This document shows, piece by piece, positions 43,536 through 52,417 of a DNA stretch of 64,000 nucleotides. The notes below the pieces were generated by a model. The model was not told the DNA's origin. It ran no database searches and worked only from the letters and a program-made list of their open reading frames with translations. The position numbers and the translations under genes were made by a program. Within the stretch, counting starts at the first letter, position 1. Each line of letters starts with the position of its first letter. The DNA is from Microbacterium sp. HD4P20 (GTDB lineage: Bacteria > Actinomycetota > Actinomycetes > Actinomycetales > Microbacteriaceae), in assembly GCF_019449275.2 (NCBI RefSeq), contig NZ_JAHZQZ020000022.1, positions 124,001 to 188,000 on the forward strand. The letters are read 5' to 3'.

Positions 43536-46500
43536 TCAGTCAGCGGGGCGAGCCACCGTCAGCACCTCGCCGAGCGGACCGCTCTTCTCCATCCGCACGA
43601 TGCCGGGGACGGCCGCGTCGCCGATGCGCGACGGATCGGCCCAGTAGCCGTGTGCCGGGTTGTTGAAGAACGTCATCCACGCATCGCCGTGCTCGTCGAT
43701 GAACATGTTGTTGTGACCGGCACCCACACCGGCGGTGTACCTCGCGGTGTACGGTCCCTCGAACGAGTCGGCCACAGCGACGATGGCGTCGTATTGCTCG
43801 CGCAGCCCCGTGCCCGCCCGATAGGTCGGACCCGACGAAGGCGTGGGTTTCCACGACCATGCGGCATGCATCAGGTAGTACTTGCCGTCCATCTTCGTCA
43901 CCGTCGCTCCCTCGAGGTAGGGCTCGGGCGCGTACTTGCGCTGCGTGAACGCCGGCAGGTCGGTCGGCGTGACCAGGTTCTCCATGTCGGGCGTCAACTC
44001 CGAGTACAGGTCGTTGTGCAGCACGAGGTACGTCTTGTCGCCGTCATCGAACAGTCCGCCGTCGATGTGGTAGTACTGCGGATTGTTCGCGCGCACCGGC
44101 TCGCCGAGCGGGTGGTCGATGTTCGCCTCGATGTTCCGGTACGGGCCCTCCGGTCCGCCTTCGCTCACCAGGATGAATGAGCCGGTCAACGCGCTCTGAT
44201 CGCCCATGCAGGCCACCAGGTACCACTTGCCGTCGATGTAGTGCAGCTCCGGCGCCCACGCGTTGCCCGCCTTGGTCGCCGGGTCGTCCGGGTTCTTGTA
44301 GGCCTGCCAGTCGGTCACGACCACGCGGTCGTCGGTGTTCTCACCGACGAACTCCGGCGACCAGACCTTGCCCTTCTCCTCATCAGGACGGATGCCCGTC
44401 GTGTCGACGAGCTGCCACGGGCCATCGAGCGCGGGCGCGATCCATACGTAGATGCCGTCGTTCCAGGGGGCCGCCTTGTCGAGCTCGCCGGGTTTGGTGG
44501 TTCCCGTGGCGACATAGACGGTCTCGCCGTCGACCTCGAACCGGTTGACGTACGTGTCACGCATCCACACCCGGCCGAGCTCCGCGTCCTGAGGGCGAAG
44601 CTCGAGGTCGAGGATCAGCGAGTTGTCGGCGCGGGGCATGAGCTCCTCCCGCCCGTCTGCCAGCCCGTACGGCATGGGGATCGGCCAGCTCGCGGGGAAG
44701 GCGCGCTCGGCACCGCCCATCGCGTACGTGCGGAGATAGTCGAACTCGGCGGTCGCGCCCGGGGCGTTGTACGAGATGAGCCCGATGCGCAGGTCGCCGA
44801 GAGTCGCCAGCGACCAGGAGCCACCCCACTGCCACTTCGCGCCGTCGGTGCTGGACGCCATGCGCACGTCCCATTCGCCGTTCCCGGCGTCGAGCTGCGC
44901 GTACAGGCGCAGCCACGTCGTCTCGGCGGGAGCAGCGCCGAACATCGGCCCGTGGGCGACGGCGGCCGGCGGAGTGGCGGTCGGCCGCTCGCTCTCCTTG
45001 CCGAACTCGGTCTGATGCAGGAACTGCCCCGGCTTGCGATTGAGCGGCAGCACGGAGTGCGCGAGCTTGAGGTACCGGTCGTCGGTCTCGTACAGCACGA
45101 GGCCCGCCTGCTGGGCGGCGCGATCGCCGTCGAAGGTCAGCTTCGTCTCGACCATGAAGTCCTCGCGCGGCGCGTCGCGCAGCAGCACCGGTGCGGTGTT
45201 GTTGGCGAGGTGCAGCTCGGCACCCTGCGTCGGCCACACGAGCGAACCGCCCGAGACGACCGGTCCTGCCGTCGGCGGACGCACCCACGTCCAGGCGTCG
45301 TCCGCTGCCTCGGGGGCGCCGTCGACGCCGAACTCGTCGGAGTGCTCGGCGAGCAGCTCGTCCGCCTGCGGGTCGGCGACGCGCTCGGTCACCGGCTGGT
45401 ACAGCGCGGCCGCGCTGAGGTTGTCGGCGTCGACCGCCGCCCCCTCGGCCGATACGCCGATCGCGCCGTGCGATTTCGCCTGCCGCGGCGCCTCGACCGT
45501 CGCGGTCGCGAGCGGGTCGTTGAGGTTGTCTGCCGAGACCTCAGCCGACACCGTGCCTCCCCGCCACTCGATCGAGACGACGTGCCACGTCCCGTACGAG
45601 AAGCTCGCCGGGAGCGGCGCCGACTGCTCCGCCGAACGCGACCCATGCGTCACCTCGAGCCGGAGCTCACCGGCTTCGCGGTCGATCCACGCCGTCGCCC
45701 CGTTCCGCCCGCGCACGCCCATCGCAAGGCCCGCGGCACCGGCGTCGCCTGCCTCGGCGAACCGCACGTCGCCCTGCACACGCTGGTCACCGGAACTCTG
45801 CGCCTCGCTGGTCAGCGCGGCACCGGACGCGACGCGTGCGTGGGCTCCGGCATCCGCCGACTCGACGATCTCGACCTCGCCTCGCCCCCGCCAGCCATCC
45901 AGGCCGGCCGCGAAGTCGGTGCCCAGTGCAGGCGACGAGACGGGCGCCGTCTGCTCGCCCGCAGACGGACCGGCGCCGGCATTGACCACGGGCCAGCCGT
46001 CGATCCAGTCGAGGCGATCGATCATCATCGGGCGCTTCGACAGATTGAGTCGGCCGTTTCTGGTGTCGACGGGCGGGAAGTCCGGGTCGGCTGCCGGGAT
46101 CGCGTGGTAGACGAGCCAGTCCTGACCGGCCAGATCCGTCTGAACCGCGTTGTGGCCCGGTCCGGCGAATCCGTTGCCGTTGGATGTCAGGACGAAGCCG
46201 CCCTTGCTCGAGAGGGCCATCAGATCGACTCCGTGATCGTCGACGAACGGACCGGTCGGGCTCTCGCTGCGGCCCACCTTCACGGTGTATCCGCTGAACG
46301 CCCCGTCGCAGCATCCCGCGTCGGAGTACATGAGGTAGTAGAAGCCGTCGCGCTGAACGACGAAGGCGCCCTCCATGCGGCGCCCTTGGGCGACCTGAGT
46401 CACCTCACCGGTCAGCGCCGTCGCGTCGGCGTTCATCTCCGAGACGCAGATCACGTCGTAGCTGCCCCAGTAGAAGTAGTGCGCGCCGTCACTGTCGGTG

Positions 46501-47090
46501 AACAGCGCCTGATCGATGTTTCCCGTGGGGCACCCGGCGACGCCCGCACCCCCGACGAGCGGCCCGCGGTCGGTCCACGGACCTGTCGGCGTGTCGGCCG
46601 TCAGGAGCGCGACCCCACCGTTGGAGAGGGAGTAGGTCAGGTAGTACTGGCCGTCGATGTACCTGATGTCGGGAGCCCACGGGCGTGTGTTCGCCGCCCA
46701 GTACGAGGGCAGGGCGGCATCCTGCGGATAGACGTCGCCGACATACTCCCACTGCACCATGTCGGTCGAGCGGAGCACCGGGAGGATGTGCTCGCCCGGC
46801 TCGCCCGAACTCTGGAGGATCGGGTTCGTGGTGCCGTACGCGTACCAGGCGCCGTCCTTGCCGCGGATCATCGCCGGATCGGGGAAGGTGTCGACGACAC
46901 CCGCCGTCACCGGGTTCGCGTAGGTCGCGGATGCAGGATCGCTCGTGGTCTCGATGGGCGCTGTTTCAATGGGCGCTGTCTCGCTGGGGGCGGCCGCGGT
47001 GGGGGCGGCCGCGCCGGCGGGGGTGCCGACGAGCAGGGCTGCGGCGATCGCCGCCGCCGTGGCCAGGCTCGCTGTTCGCCATCGCATCAT
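43536..47090 (-). CDS. Secreted tandem-GH43 glycoside hydrolase
   Basis: An 1184-residue exported enzyme. Signal 1-29 (RTASLATAAAIAAALLVGTPAGAAA), then an SETAPIETAPIETT linker. First five-bladed GH43 propeller at ~55-370: catalytic base D71 (FPDPAMI), D141 (WAPDI) and acid E240 (MEGAF). A middle region (~385-830) has two beta-sandwich or DUF1080/LamG-like parts. A second GH43-like propeller at ~850-1180: MRDTYVNRFEVDG, VWSPEF, WAPELHYIDGKWYLV, YLEGATVTKMDGKYYLMH. Probable specificity is arabinan/xylan side chains or a related glycan; not provable here. Start MMRWRTAS has AAGGAG six bases upstream. No wall anchor. The promoter region carries the ROK-type operator. Confidence 0.88.
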   Translation of the reverse strand: MMRWRTASLATAAAIAAALLVGTPAGAAAPTAAAPSETAPIETAPIETTSDPASATYANPVTAGVVDTFPDPAMIRGKDGAWYAYGTTNPILQSSGEPGEHILPVLRSTDMVQWEYVGDVYPQDAALPSYWAANTRPWAPDIRYIDGQYYLTYSLSNGGVALLTADTPTGPWTDRGPLVGGAGVAGCPTGNIDQALFTDSDGAHYFYWGSYDVICVSEMNADATALTGEVTQVAQGRRMEGAFVVQRDGFYYLMYSDAGCCDGAFSGYTVKVGRSESPTGPFVDDHGVDLMALSSKGGFVLTSNGNGFAGPGHNAVQTDLAGQDWLVYHAIPAADPDFPPVDTRNGRLNLSKRPMMIDRLDWIDGWPVVNAGAGPSAGEQTAPVSSPALGTDFAAGLDGWRGRGEVEIVESADAGAHARVASGAALTSEAQSSGDQRVQGDVRFAEAGDAGAAGLAMGVRGRNGATAWIDREAGELRLEVTHGSRSAEQSAPLPASFSYGTWHVVSIEWRGGTVSAEVSADNLNDPLATATVEAPRQAKSHGAIGVSAEGAAVDADNLSAAALYQPVTERVADPQADELLAEHSDEFGVDGAPEAADDAWTWVRPPTAGPVVSGGSLVWPTQGAELHLANNTAPVLLRDAPREDFMVETKLTFDGDRAAQQAGLVLYETDDRYLKLAHSVLPLNRKPGQFLHQTEFGKESERPTATPPAAVAHGPMFGAAPAETTWLRLYAQLDAGNGEWDVRMASSTDGAKWQWGGSWSLATLGDLRIGLISYNAPGATAEFDYLRTYAMGGAERAFPASWPIPMPYGLADGREELMPRADNSLILDLELRPQDAELGRVWMRDTYVNRFEVDGETVYVATGTTKPGELDKAAPWNDGIYVWIAPALDGPWQLVDTTGIRPDEEKGKVWSPEFVGENTDDRVVVTDWQAYKNPDDPATKAGNAWAPELHYIDGKWYLVACMGDQSALTGSFILVSEGGPEGPYRNIEANIDHPLGEPVRANNPQYYHIDGGLFDDGDKTYLVLHNDLYSELTPDMENLVTPTDLPAFTQRKYAPEPYLEGATVTKMDGKYYLMHAAWSWKPTPSSGPTYRAGTGLREQYDAIVAVADSFEGPYTARYTAGVGAGHNNMFIDEHGDAWMTFFNNPAHGYWADPSRIGDAAVPGIVRMEKSGPLGEVLTVARPAD

Positions 47091-47244
47091 GTGGGTCTCC
47101 TTCTTCATCGAAGTGCCGCGCGGGCGCACGACAGCGGCGCGTACCCGGGCACGCGTCGAGATCCGGACGGCCGCCCCCCGTGCCGAGCACTGATGCGGTG
47201 TGACCCTCCGTGTGGTGTGTCGCGACCCATCAAACGGAGGGAGG

Positions 47245-47272
47245 ATTTTTCCGTCAAGGCTCCGGCGGAAAG
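47245..47272. promoter_or_regulatory. ROK operator candidate, before the GH43 gene
   Basis: ATTTTTCCGTCAA-N10-GAAAG, the same pattern as at 43397-43424; TTTCCGTC and GGCGGAAA form the palindrome. On the minus strand TTGACG within it is followed after 17 bases by TTTGAT, a plausible promoter for the GH43 gene at 47090. The gap 47091-47554 holds no gene. Confidence 0.6.
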
Positions 47273-47554
47273 GAACTCCGATTCGTCATCGGTTCGTGGC
47301 AGTGATGCGCTGTCGACATCAGGTGTCGTGGATGCCGCCGCTGCCGCTGCCGCGCGCAGGCGTAGGCTTGTCGCGTGCAATCCCTGAGCTTTGCGACGCC
47401 CACCGGGCGTAAGGAGGTCGCCGGCGCTCCTCGCGCCGAGCGGAGGTAGTCGTGCGCGTCGCCGTGCGCGACGCCGCTGAGCCTCCGCGGACCGCCGGTT
47501 CGCGGCATCCGAACTCTCGCCCCATCTCGGCGAGCCTTTGTGAAGCAAGGAATC

Positions 47555-48043
47555 ATGCACGCATTCACCGAGAAGGACCTTCGCGCGTCCTTCGTCAACG
47601 CCTCTCTGCGCGAACGCAATGCCATCGTCCTGCCCGACCTCTCGCACGTGGGCTGGGAACACCTCGACTACCTCGGCTGGCGCGACCCGAAACAGCCGCT
47701 GGCCGGCTTCATGGTGGTGCCTGTCGATGACCGCCCCGTCGGCATCCTGTTGCGCCAGACCGAGCAGCGCGCGCGCAGCCGGGCCCAGTGCTCGTGGTGC
47801 GAGGACGTCACACTGCCCAACGACGTCGTCTTCTTCAGCGCCAAGCGCTCGGGCCAGGCCGGCCGCAACGGCAACACGGTGGGAACCCTGCTGTGCGAGC
47901 GGTTCGAGTGCTCGGCCAACGTGCGCCGGCCCCTGCCGCCGGCCTACCTCGGGTACGACGTCGAGGCCGCGCGGCAGCGGCGGATCGACGCGCTCCGCGC
48001 CCACGCCGAGGGCTTCGCGCGAGACATCCGCGACAGCCGCTGA
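47555..48043 (+). CDS. FBP-type treble-clef zinc-finger protein
   Basis: A 162-residue protein of the actinobacterial FBP (fibronectin-binding C-terminal-like) family. Zinc-ligand candidates are in CSWCED and LCERFECSANVRR; a helical tail with AARQRRIDALRAHAEGF follows. In relatives such proteins are linked to translation elongation factor-like binding; here the function is inferred from family only. Start ATG of MHAFTEKDLR is preceded by AAGGA; an in-frame GTG five codons earlier is also open. Confidence 0.8.
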   Translation: MHAFTEKDLRASFVNASLRERNAIVLPDLSHVGWEHLDYLGWRDPKQPLAGFMVVPVDDRPVGILLRQTEQRARSRAQCSWCEDVTLPNDVVFFSAKRSGQAGRNGNTVGTLLCERFECSANVRRPLPPAYLGYDVEAARQRRIDALRAHAEGFARDIRDSR

Positions 48044-48058
48044 ACCGGATCGCTCCCG

Positions 48059-49138
48059 TCAGGCGGCGGATGCCTCGGCGTCCGCCGCCACGGGAGCGTC
48101 CATGTGCACGCGGCGCAGGGGCAGGGCCTCGGGCGCCTCTCGACGCAACCACTCGACGATCCGCTCGCGCACCAGGCAGCGCAGGTCCCACATGCGTCCG
48201 GAGTCCGCGGCACTGACGACGATGCGCACCTGCAGCACGCCGCCCACGGCATCGGTGACCTGGACGCCGCTGTTGACGCCGTCCCACAGATCGGTCTCGG
48301 CGAGCACGCGGTCGAGCTCGGCACGGATGCCGTCGAGCGGCACTCGCCAGTCCAGGTCGAAGTACACCGTGCCCAGGAGCGCCCTGCCGAGCTTGGTCCA
48401 GTTCTCGAACGGGTTCGTGGTGAAGTAGGTGCAGGGCAGCACGAGGGTGCGCTGATCCCAGACCTCGAGCACGACATAGCTCAGCGTGATCTGGTTGATG
48501 CGGCCCCACTCGCCCTGCACCACGACCACATCGCCCACGCGGATCGCCTCACTGAAGGCCAGCTGCACCCCGGCGAACAGGTTGCCCAGCACCGACTGTG
48601 CGGCCAGGCCCGCGACGATCGACGCGATGCCCGCAGAGGCCAGCAGGCTCGCGCCGAGCGCACGCACCGTATCGAAGGTCATCAGGATCGCACCGATGGC
48701 GATCACCACGATCACCACGATGACGAGGCGCCGCACGATCTGCAGCTGCGTGCGGATCTTGCGGGCCGAGAACGTGTCGCTCTCGACCAGCCGGTACCGC
48801 TTGGTGCCGCTGTCGACGAAGAACAGGAAGAGCTCGCCGACCAGCCATGCCGCCGACGCGATGATGAGGATCCCGAACAGGTGCTCGATGCCGCCACGCA
48901 GCTCGGGGTCGATGGGCATCGCGGCCACCGAGACGGCGAGCGCAACGATCAGGACCGTGATGCGGAAGGGCCACCTCGCGCGCCGCTGCAGTCGCTGCGG
49001 CCACTCCTTCCGGCGGCCGAGCAGCGTCAGCGCGACGGTGGCCGTGACCATGATCGCCAGGGCGATCGCCAGCGCGACGCCGGCGACCATCCCGAATCCG
49101 GCCCACGTTTGCCAGTTCTCCTCCATGACGTCGAGCAC
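48059..49138 (-). CDS. Mechanosensitive ion channel of the MscS family
   Basis: A 359-residue membrane channel. Helices at about 13-42, 58-75, 87-110 and 135-160, then the pore helix (SLLASAGIASIVAGLAAQSVLGNLFAGVQLAF) and the beta domain (AIRVGDVVVVQGEWGRINQITLSYVVLEVWDQRTLVLP). It should release solutes during osmotic downshift. I prefer the GTG four codons before the first ATG (MEENW at 49126), because GAGAGGGG lies at the right distance. The soluble C-terminal part ends in an Ala/Asp-rich tail. Confidence 0.9.
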   Translation of the reverse strand: MLDVMEENWQTWAGFGMVAGVALAIALAIMVTATVALTLLGRRKEWPQRLQRRARWPFRITVLIVALAVSVAAMPIDPELRGGIEHLFGILIIASAAWLVGELFLFFVDSGTKRYRLVESDTFSARKIRTQLQIVRRLVIVVIVVIAIGAILMTFDTVRALGASLLASAGIASIVAGLAAQSVLGNLFAGVQLAFSEAIRVGDVVVVQGEWGRINQITLSYVVLEVWDQRTLVLPCTYFTTNPFENWTKLGRALLGTVYFDLDWRVPLDGIRAELDRVLAETDLWDGVNSGVQVTDAVGGVLQVRIVVSAADSGRMWDLRCLVRERIVEWLRREAPEALPLRRVHMDAPVAADAEASAA

Positions 49139-49285
49139 ATGTCCCCTCTCGGTTGCGTGCTTCCACGCTAGGCAGAGGGGAGGGGGATGCCGCAACCCCG
49201 GACTCGGCCGGTCCGACCCTCAGGCTAAAGGGAAGTCGCGGTGCGCGGCGACGGAGCCATCTCCCCAGGTGCCGCTGCCGGATGG

Positions 49286-50713
49286 TTATGACCGCGCGGC
49301 CCACCACTCCCGGAGTCGCTGCTCCGCGGCATCCGGCCCCATCACGCCCTCGTCCAGGCGCAGGTCCAGCAGGAACCGGTAGGCCTCGCCGACCTCGGGG
49401 CCGGGGCCGATGCCGAGCACCTGCTGGATGCGGTTGCCGTCGAGCTCGGGCCGCATGGCCTCGAGCTCCTCCTGGGCGGCGAGCTCGGCGATGCGGCGTT
49501 CGATGTCGTCGTACGCGCGGGCCAGCCGCCCCGCCTTCTTGGCGTTGCGGGTCGTGACATCGGCGCGGGTGAGGATGTGCAACCGCTCCAGCTCGCCACC
49601 GGCATCGCGCACGTACCGGCGCACCGCCGAGTCGGTCCACGCGCCCTCCGAATACCCGAAGAACCGCAGGTGCAGCTCGATGAGGCGCGCAACGGCGCCG
49701 ATCGTGTCGGAGTCGAAGCGCAGCGCCTGCAGCCTCTTGCGCGCCATCCGCGCGCCCTTGATGTCGTGGTGGTAGAACGTCACGCCACCGCCGGGCTCGA
49801 GGCGCCGCGTCGCGGGCTTGCCGATGTCGTGCAGCAGCGCCGCCAGCCGCAGCGCGACGTCGGGGGCGGCATCCGGGTTCCGCTGCTTCTCGAGATCGAT
49901 GGCCTGCCGCACCACGGTGAGCGAGTGCTCGTAGACGTCCTTGTGGTGGTGGTGCTCGTCGATCTCGAGTTGCAGCGCGGGAACCTCGGGGAGGAACTCG
50001 CGCATCAGCCCCGTCTCGACGAGCAGACGGATGCCACGCAGCGGGTCGTCGGTCGCGAGGAGCTTTACCAGCTCGGCCTGGATGCGCTCGGGGCTCACGA
50101 TCTCGAGCGTCGAGCGCAACTCGGTCATCGCCTCGACCGTGGCGGGGTCGACATCGAAACCGAGCTGGGAGGAGAACCGCGCCGCGCGCAGCATGCGCAG
50201 CGGGTCATCGCCGAAGCTGACCGATGGATCGGCGGGTGTGCGCAGCATCGTGCGGACGAGGTCCTCGACGCCCCCAGTCGGGTCGACGAGGGTGCGGCCG
50301 GGCACGCGCAGCGCCATCGCGTTGACGGTGAAGTCGCGACGGACCAGGTCGCCCTCGATCGTGTCGCCGAACTCGACCGTGGGCTTGCGCGTCACGCCGT
50401 CGTAGCTGTCGGCGCGGTAGGTCGTGATCTCGACCTGCTCGCCGCGGATGCGCGCGCCGATCGTGCCGAACGCGCGGCCGATATCCCACTGCGCGCTCGA
50501 GATGGGCTTGACGATGCGCAGGATGTCGTCGGGACGCGCGTCGGTCGTGAAGTCGAGGTCGTTCGTGGCGCGGCCGAGCAGCGCGTCGCGCACCGGACCA
50601 CCCACGATCGCGAGATCGAACCCGGCGTCGGCGAACGCGCGGGCGAGCGTGTCGACGACGCGGGACTCGGCGAGCGCGCCGAGGCGCGCGAGGCCCTCGG
50701 CCATGTTGAGCAT
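49286..50713 (-). CDS. cca: CCA tRNA nucleotidyltransferase
   Basis: A 475-residue enzyme that adds or repairs the 3' CCA of tRNA. Class-II nucleotidyltransferase head: GGPVRDALLGR and the catalytic DLDFTTDA; RRDFTVNAMAL is the next conserved block; then the RNA-binding domain with DPLRMLRAARFSSQLGF. An HD domain follows at ~255-340 (LLHDIGKPATR). Part of the conserved cca-DUF6049-murJ order near oriC; 25 bases after the methyltransferase. Confidence 0.95.
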   Translation of the reverse strand: MLNMAEGLARLGALAESRVVDTLARAFADAGFDLAIVGGPVRDALLGRATNDLDFTTDARPDDILRIVKPISSAQWDIGRAFGTIGARIRGEQVEITTYRADSYDGVTRKPTVEFGDTIEGDLVRRDFTVNAMALRVPGRTLVDPTGGVEDLVRTMLRTPADPSVSFGDDPLRMLRAARFSSQLGFDVDPATVEAMTELRSTLEIVSPERIQAELVKLLATDDPLRGIRLLVETGLMREFLPEVPALQLEIDEHHHHKDVYEHSLTVVRQAIDLEKQRNPDAAPDVALRLAALLHDIGKPATRRLEPGGGVTFYHHDIKGARMARKRLQALRFDSDTIGAVARLIELHLRFFGYSEGAWTDSAVRRYVRDAGGELERLHILTRADVTTRNAKKAGRLARAYDDIERRIAELAAQEELEAMRPELDGNRIQQVLGIGPGPEVGEAYRFLLDLRLDEGVMGPDAAEQRLREWWAARS

Positions 50714-50738
50714 GATCTCCAGCCTAAAGCCCGCTCGC

Positions 50739-52274
50739 TCAGGCGAAGCGGAGGAAGCCGGTGAACAGCAGCTCGCGCACGCGCGGGATCAGGTCGCCCC
50801 GCAGCGCGGGAGCATCGACCTCGAGCAGCTGCGCGATCGCGTCGATGAGGACGCCGACGGGCAGATCTCCGTCGCACGCGCCGACGAGGGCCGCCAGCCC
50901 GGGATCGACCGCGAGCGCCCGGCCGAACCCGCCGCCCTGCCTCAGCTCGATCACCGTCGGGTCCTCGGCGCCGGGCAGGTGGTGACGGTTCTCGGTGACG
51001 TCGGGGGCGACGAGGAGGACGGATGCCGCGACCCTGTCGTCGTCGAGACCGTCGAGCCGGTCGTGGGCGGCGAGCGCGTCGGCCAGGTGCGCGCCCAGCC
51101 CCTCGCCGCCGGACGTCGATCCCGAGAGCCGCTCGTACCGCGCGAGCGTCGGCGCTCCCGAGACCGGCCGGCGCAGCAGGATGTAGCCGAATCCGACCTC
51201 GGTGACGCGACGGGATCCGAAATCGTCGAGCCACACGTCGACGAGGCGCGCGAATCCAGGCATTCCCGCCTGGGTCCCACCGTCGCGCACCCACAGCTCG
51301 GCGTACGACAGCGGGTCGAGGCTCTCCCGCTCGACGACCCAGGCGTCCAGCGGAACCGGTGATGCCTCGACCCATTCCCGCACGCGGTCGAGGCCCGGGG
51401 TTCCTTCGCGCGTCTCCCAGTTGCCGAGCAGCTGCGCGACACCGCCGGGCGCGAGGTGCGCACCGACCCCGGTGACGAAGGCCGCCACCATCGCGTCGCC
51501 GACCATCCCGCCGTCGCGGTACTCGTAGGAGGGCACATCGGCGAGCCGCGGCGTGATCACGAACGGGGGGTTCGACACGATGCGGTCGAACTGCTCGCCG
51601 GCGACAGGCTCGAAGAGGCTGCCGAGCCGCACCTCGATGCCGTCGACCCCGTTGAGCAGCGCGTTCAGCCTGGTGAAGGCGAGTGCTCGCGCCGAGATGT
51701 CGGTGGCGACGACGCGATCGGCGTAGGCCCGGGCGCGCAGTGCCTGGATGCCGCATCCGGCACCCACGTCGAGCACACGCGTCGCCGGCGTCGGCAGGTG
51801 CAGGCTCGCCAGCGTGAGCGACGCGCCGCCCACCCCGAGCACGTGATCCTCGGGAAGCGGCCCACCGAGCGCAGCCTCGTCGAGATCGCTCGCGATCCAC
51901 CACTGACTAGAGACCGCGGTCGGGCTGAACGACTGCGGCCGTACCACCGCCAGCGGCCGCACCATGTCGTCGGCGACGTCGGCGAGGCCCAGCCTCACGA
52001 GGCCACGCGCGCGCGTGCGCACCAGCGAGCGGTCGACGGATTCATTCCCCTGCGGCATCCCGAGCACGAGAAGTCTGCTCAGCACGGCCAGGGCGTCGTC
52101 GCGCGAGCCCAGCGCCCGATCGGCGGGCGACCGGAGCCCACGCGCGATCGCGTCATCGGCGGCGTCTCCCCACGCCGCGCGCACGGCCTCGGCCGAGAAT
52201 CCGGCGTCGTGGAGATCGGCGGCGAGCGCACGGCACACGGCCGGATCCGGTTCGGGAAGCACGGGACCATTCAA
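50739..52274 (-). CDS. Class I SAM-dependent methyltransferase with NPPF motif
   Basis: A 511-residue protein. A helical N-terminal part (~1-150, DUF7059-like) precedes a Rossmann methyltransferase at ~150-310: SAM motif VLDVGAGCGIQALR, acidic DIS after the second strand, and NPPFV (catalytic motif of N6-adenine or glutamine methyltransferases). A C-terminal ~190 residues of unknown fold follow, ending FLRFA. The substrate could be rRNA, DNA or protein; rRNA or PrmC-like targets are likeliest given a single chromosomal copy here. Conserved next to cca in relatives. Confidence 0.85.
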   Translation of the reverse strand: MNGPVLPEPDPAVCRALAADLHDAGFSAEAVRAAWGDAADDAIARGLRSPADRALGSRDDALAVLSRLLVLGMPQGNESVDRSLVRTRARGLVRLGLADVADDMVRPLAVVRPQSFSPTAVSSQWWIASDLDEAALGGPLPEDHVLGVGGASLTLASLHLPTPATRVLDVGAGCGIQALRARAYADRVVATDISARALAFTRLNALLNGVDGIEVRLGSLFEPVAGEQFDRIVSNPPFVITPRLADVPSYEYRDGGMVGDAMVAAFVTGVGAHLAPGGVAQLLGNWETREGTPGLDRVREWVEASPVPLDAWVVERESLDPLSYAELWVRDGGTQAGMPGFARLVDVWLDDFGSRRVTEVGFGYILLRRPVSGAPTLARYERLSGSTSGGEGLGAHLADALAAHDRLDGLDDDRVAASVLLVAPDVTENRHHLPGAEDPTVIELRQGGGFGRALAVDPGLAALVGACDGDLPVGVLIDAIAQLLEVDAPALRGDLIPRVRELLFTGFLRFA

Positions 52275-52417
52275 CCCTGCGGCATCGGCATCGACCCCCG
52301 TACTCCAGGCCGGATGAGCCGCGCGCCGCCGATGTTCGGGGGGCTCGGAGCGTCGGACCGTAGAATCGCAGTCGTCGTGCGGTCAGGCCATCGCACAGGA
52401 GCGAACCCCCCGACAGG

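Noticed and set aside
44241..47387. Plus-strand frame of 1048 residues opposite GH43
   Set aside because: Antisense to a protein with GH43 catalytic residues in order; no domain and no ribosome site.
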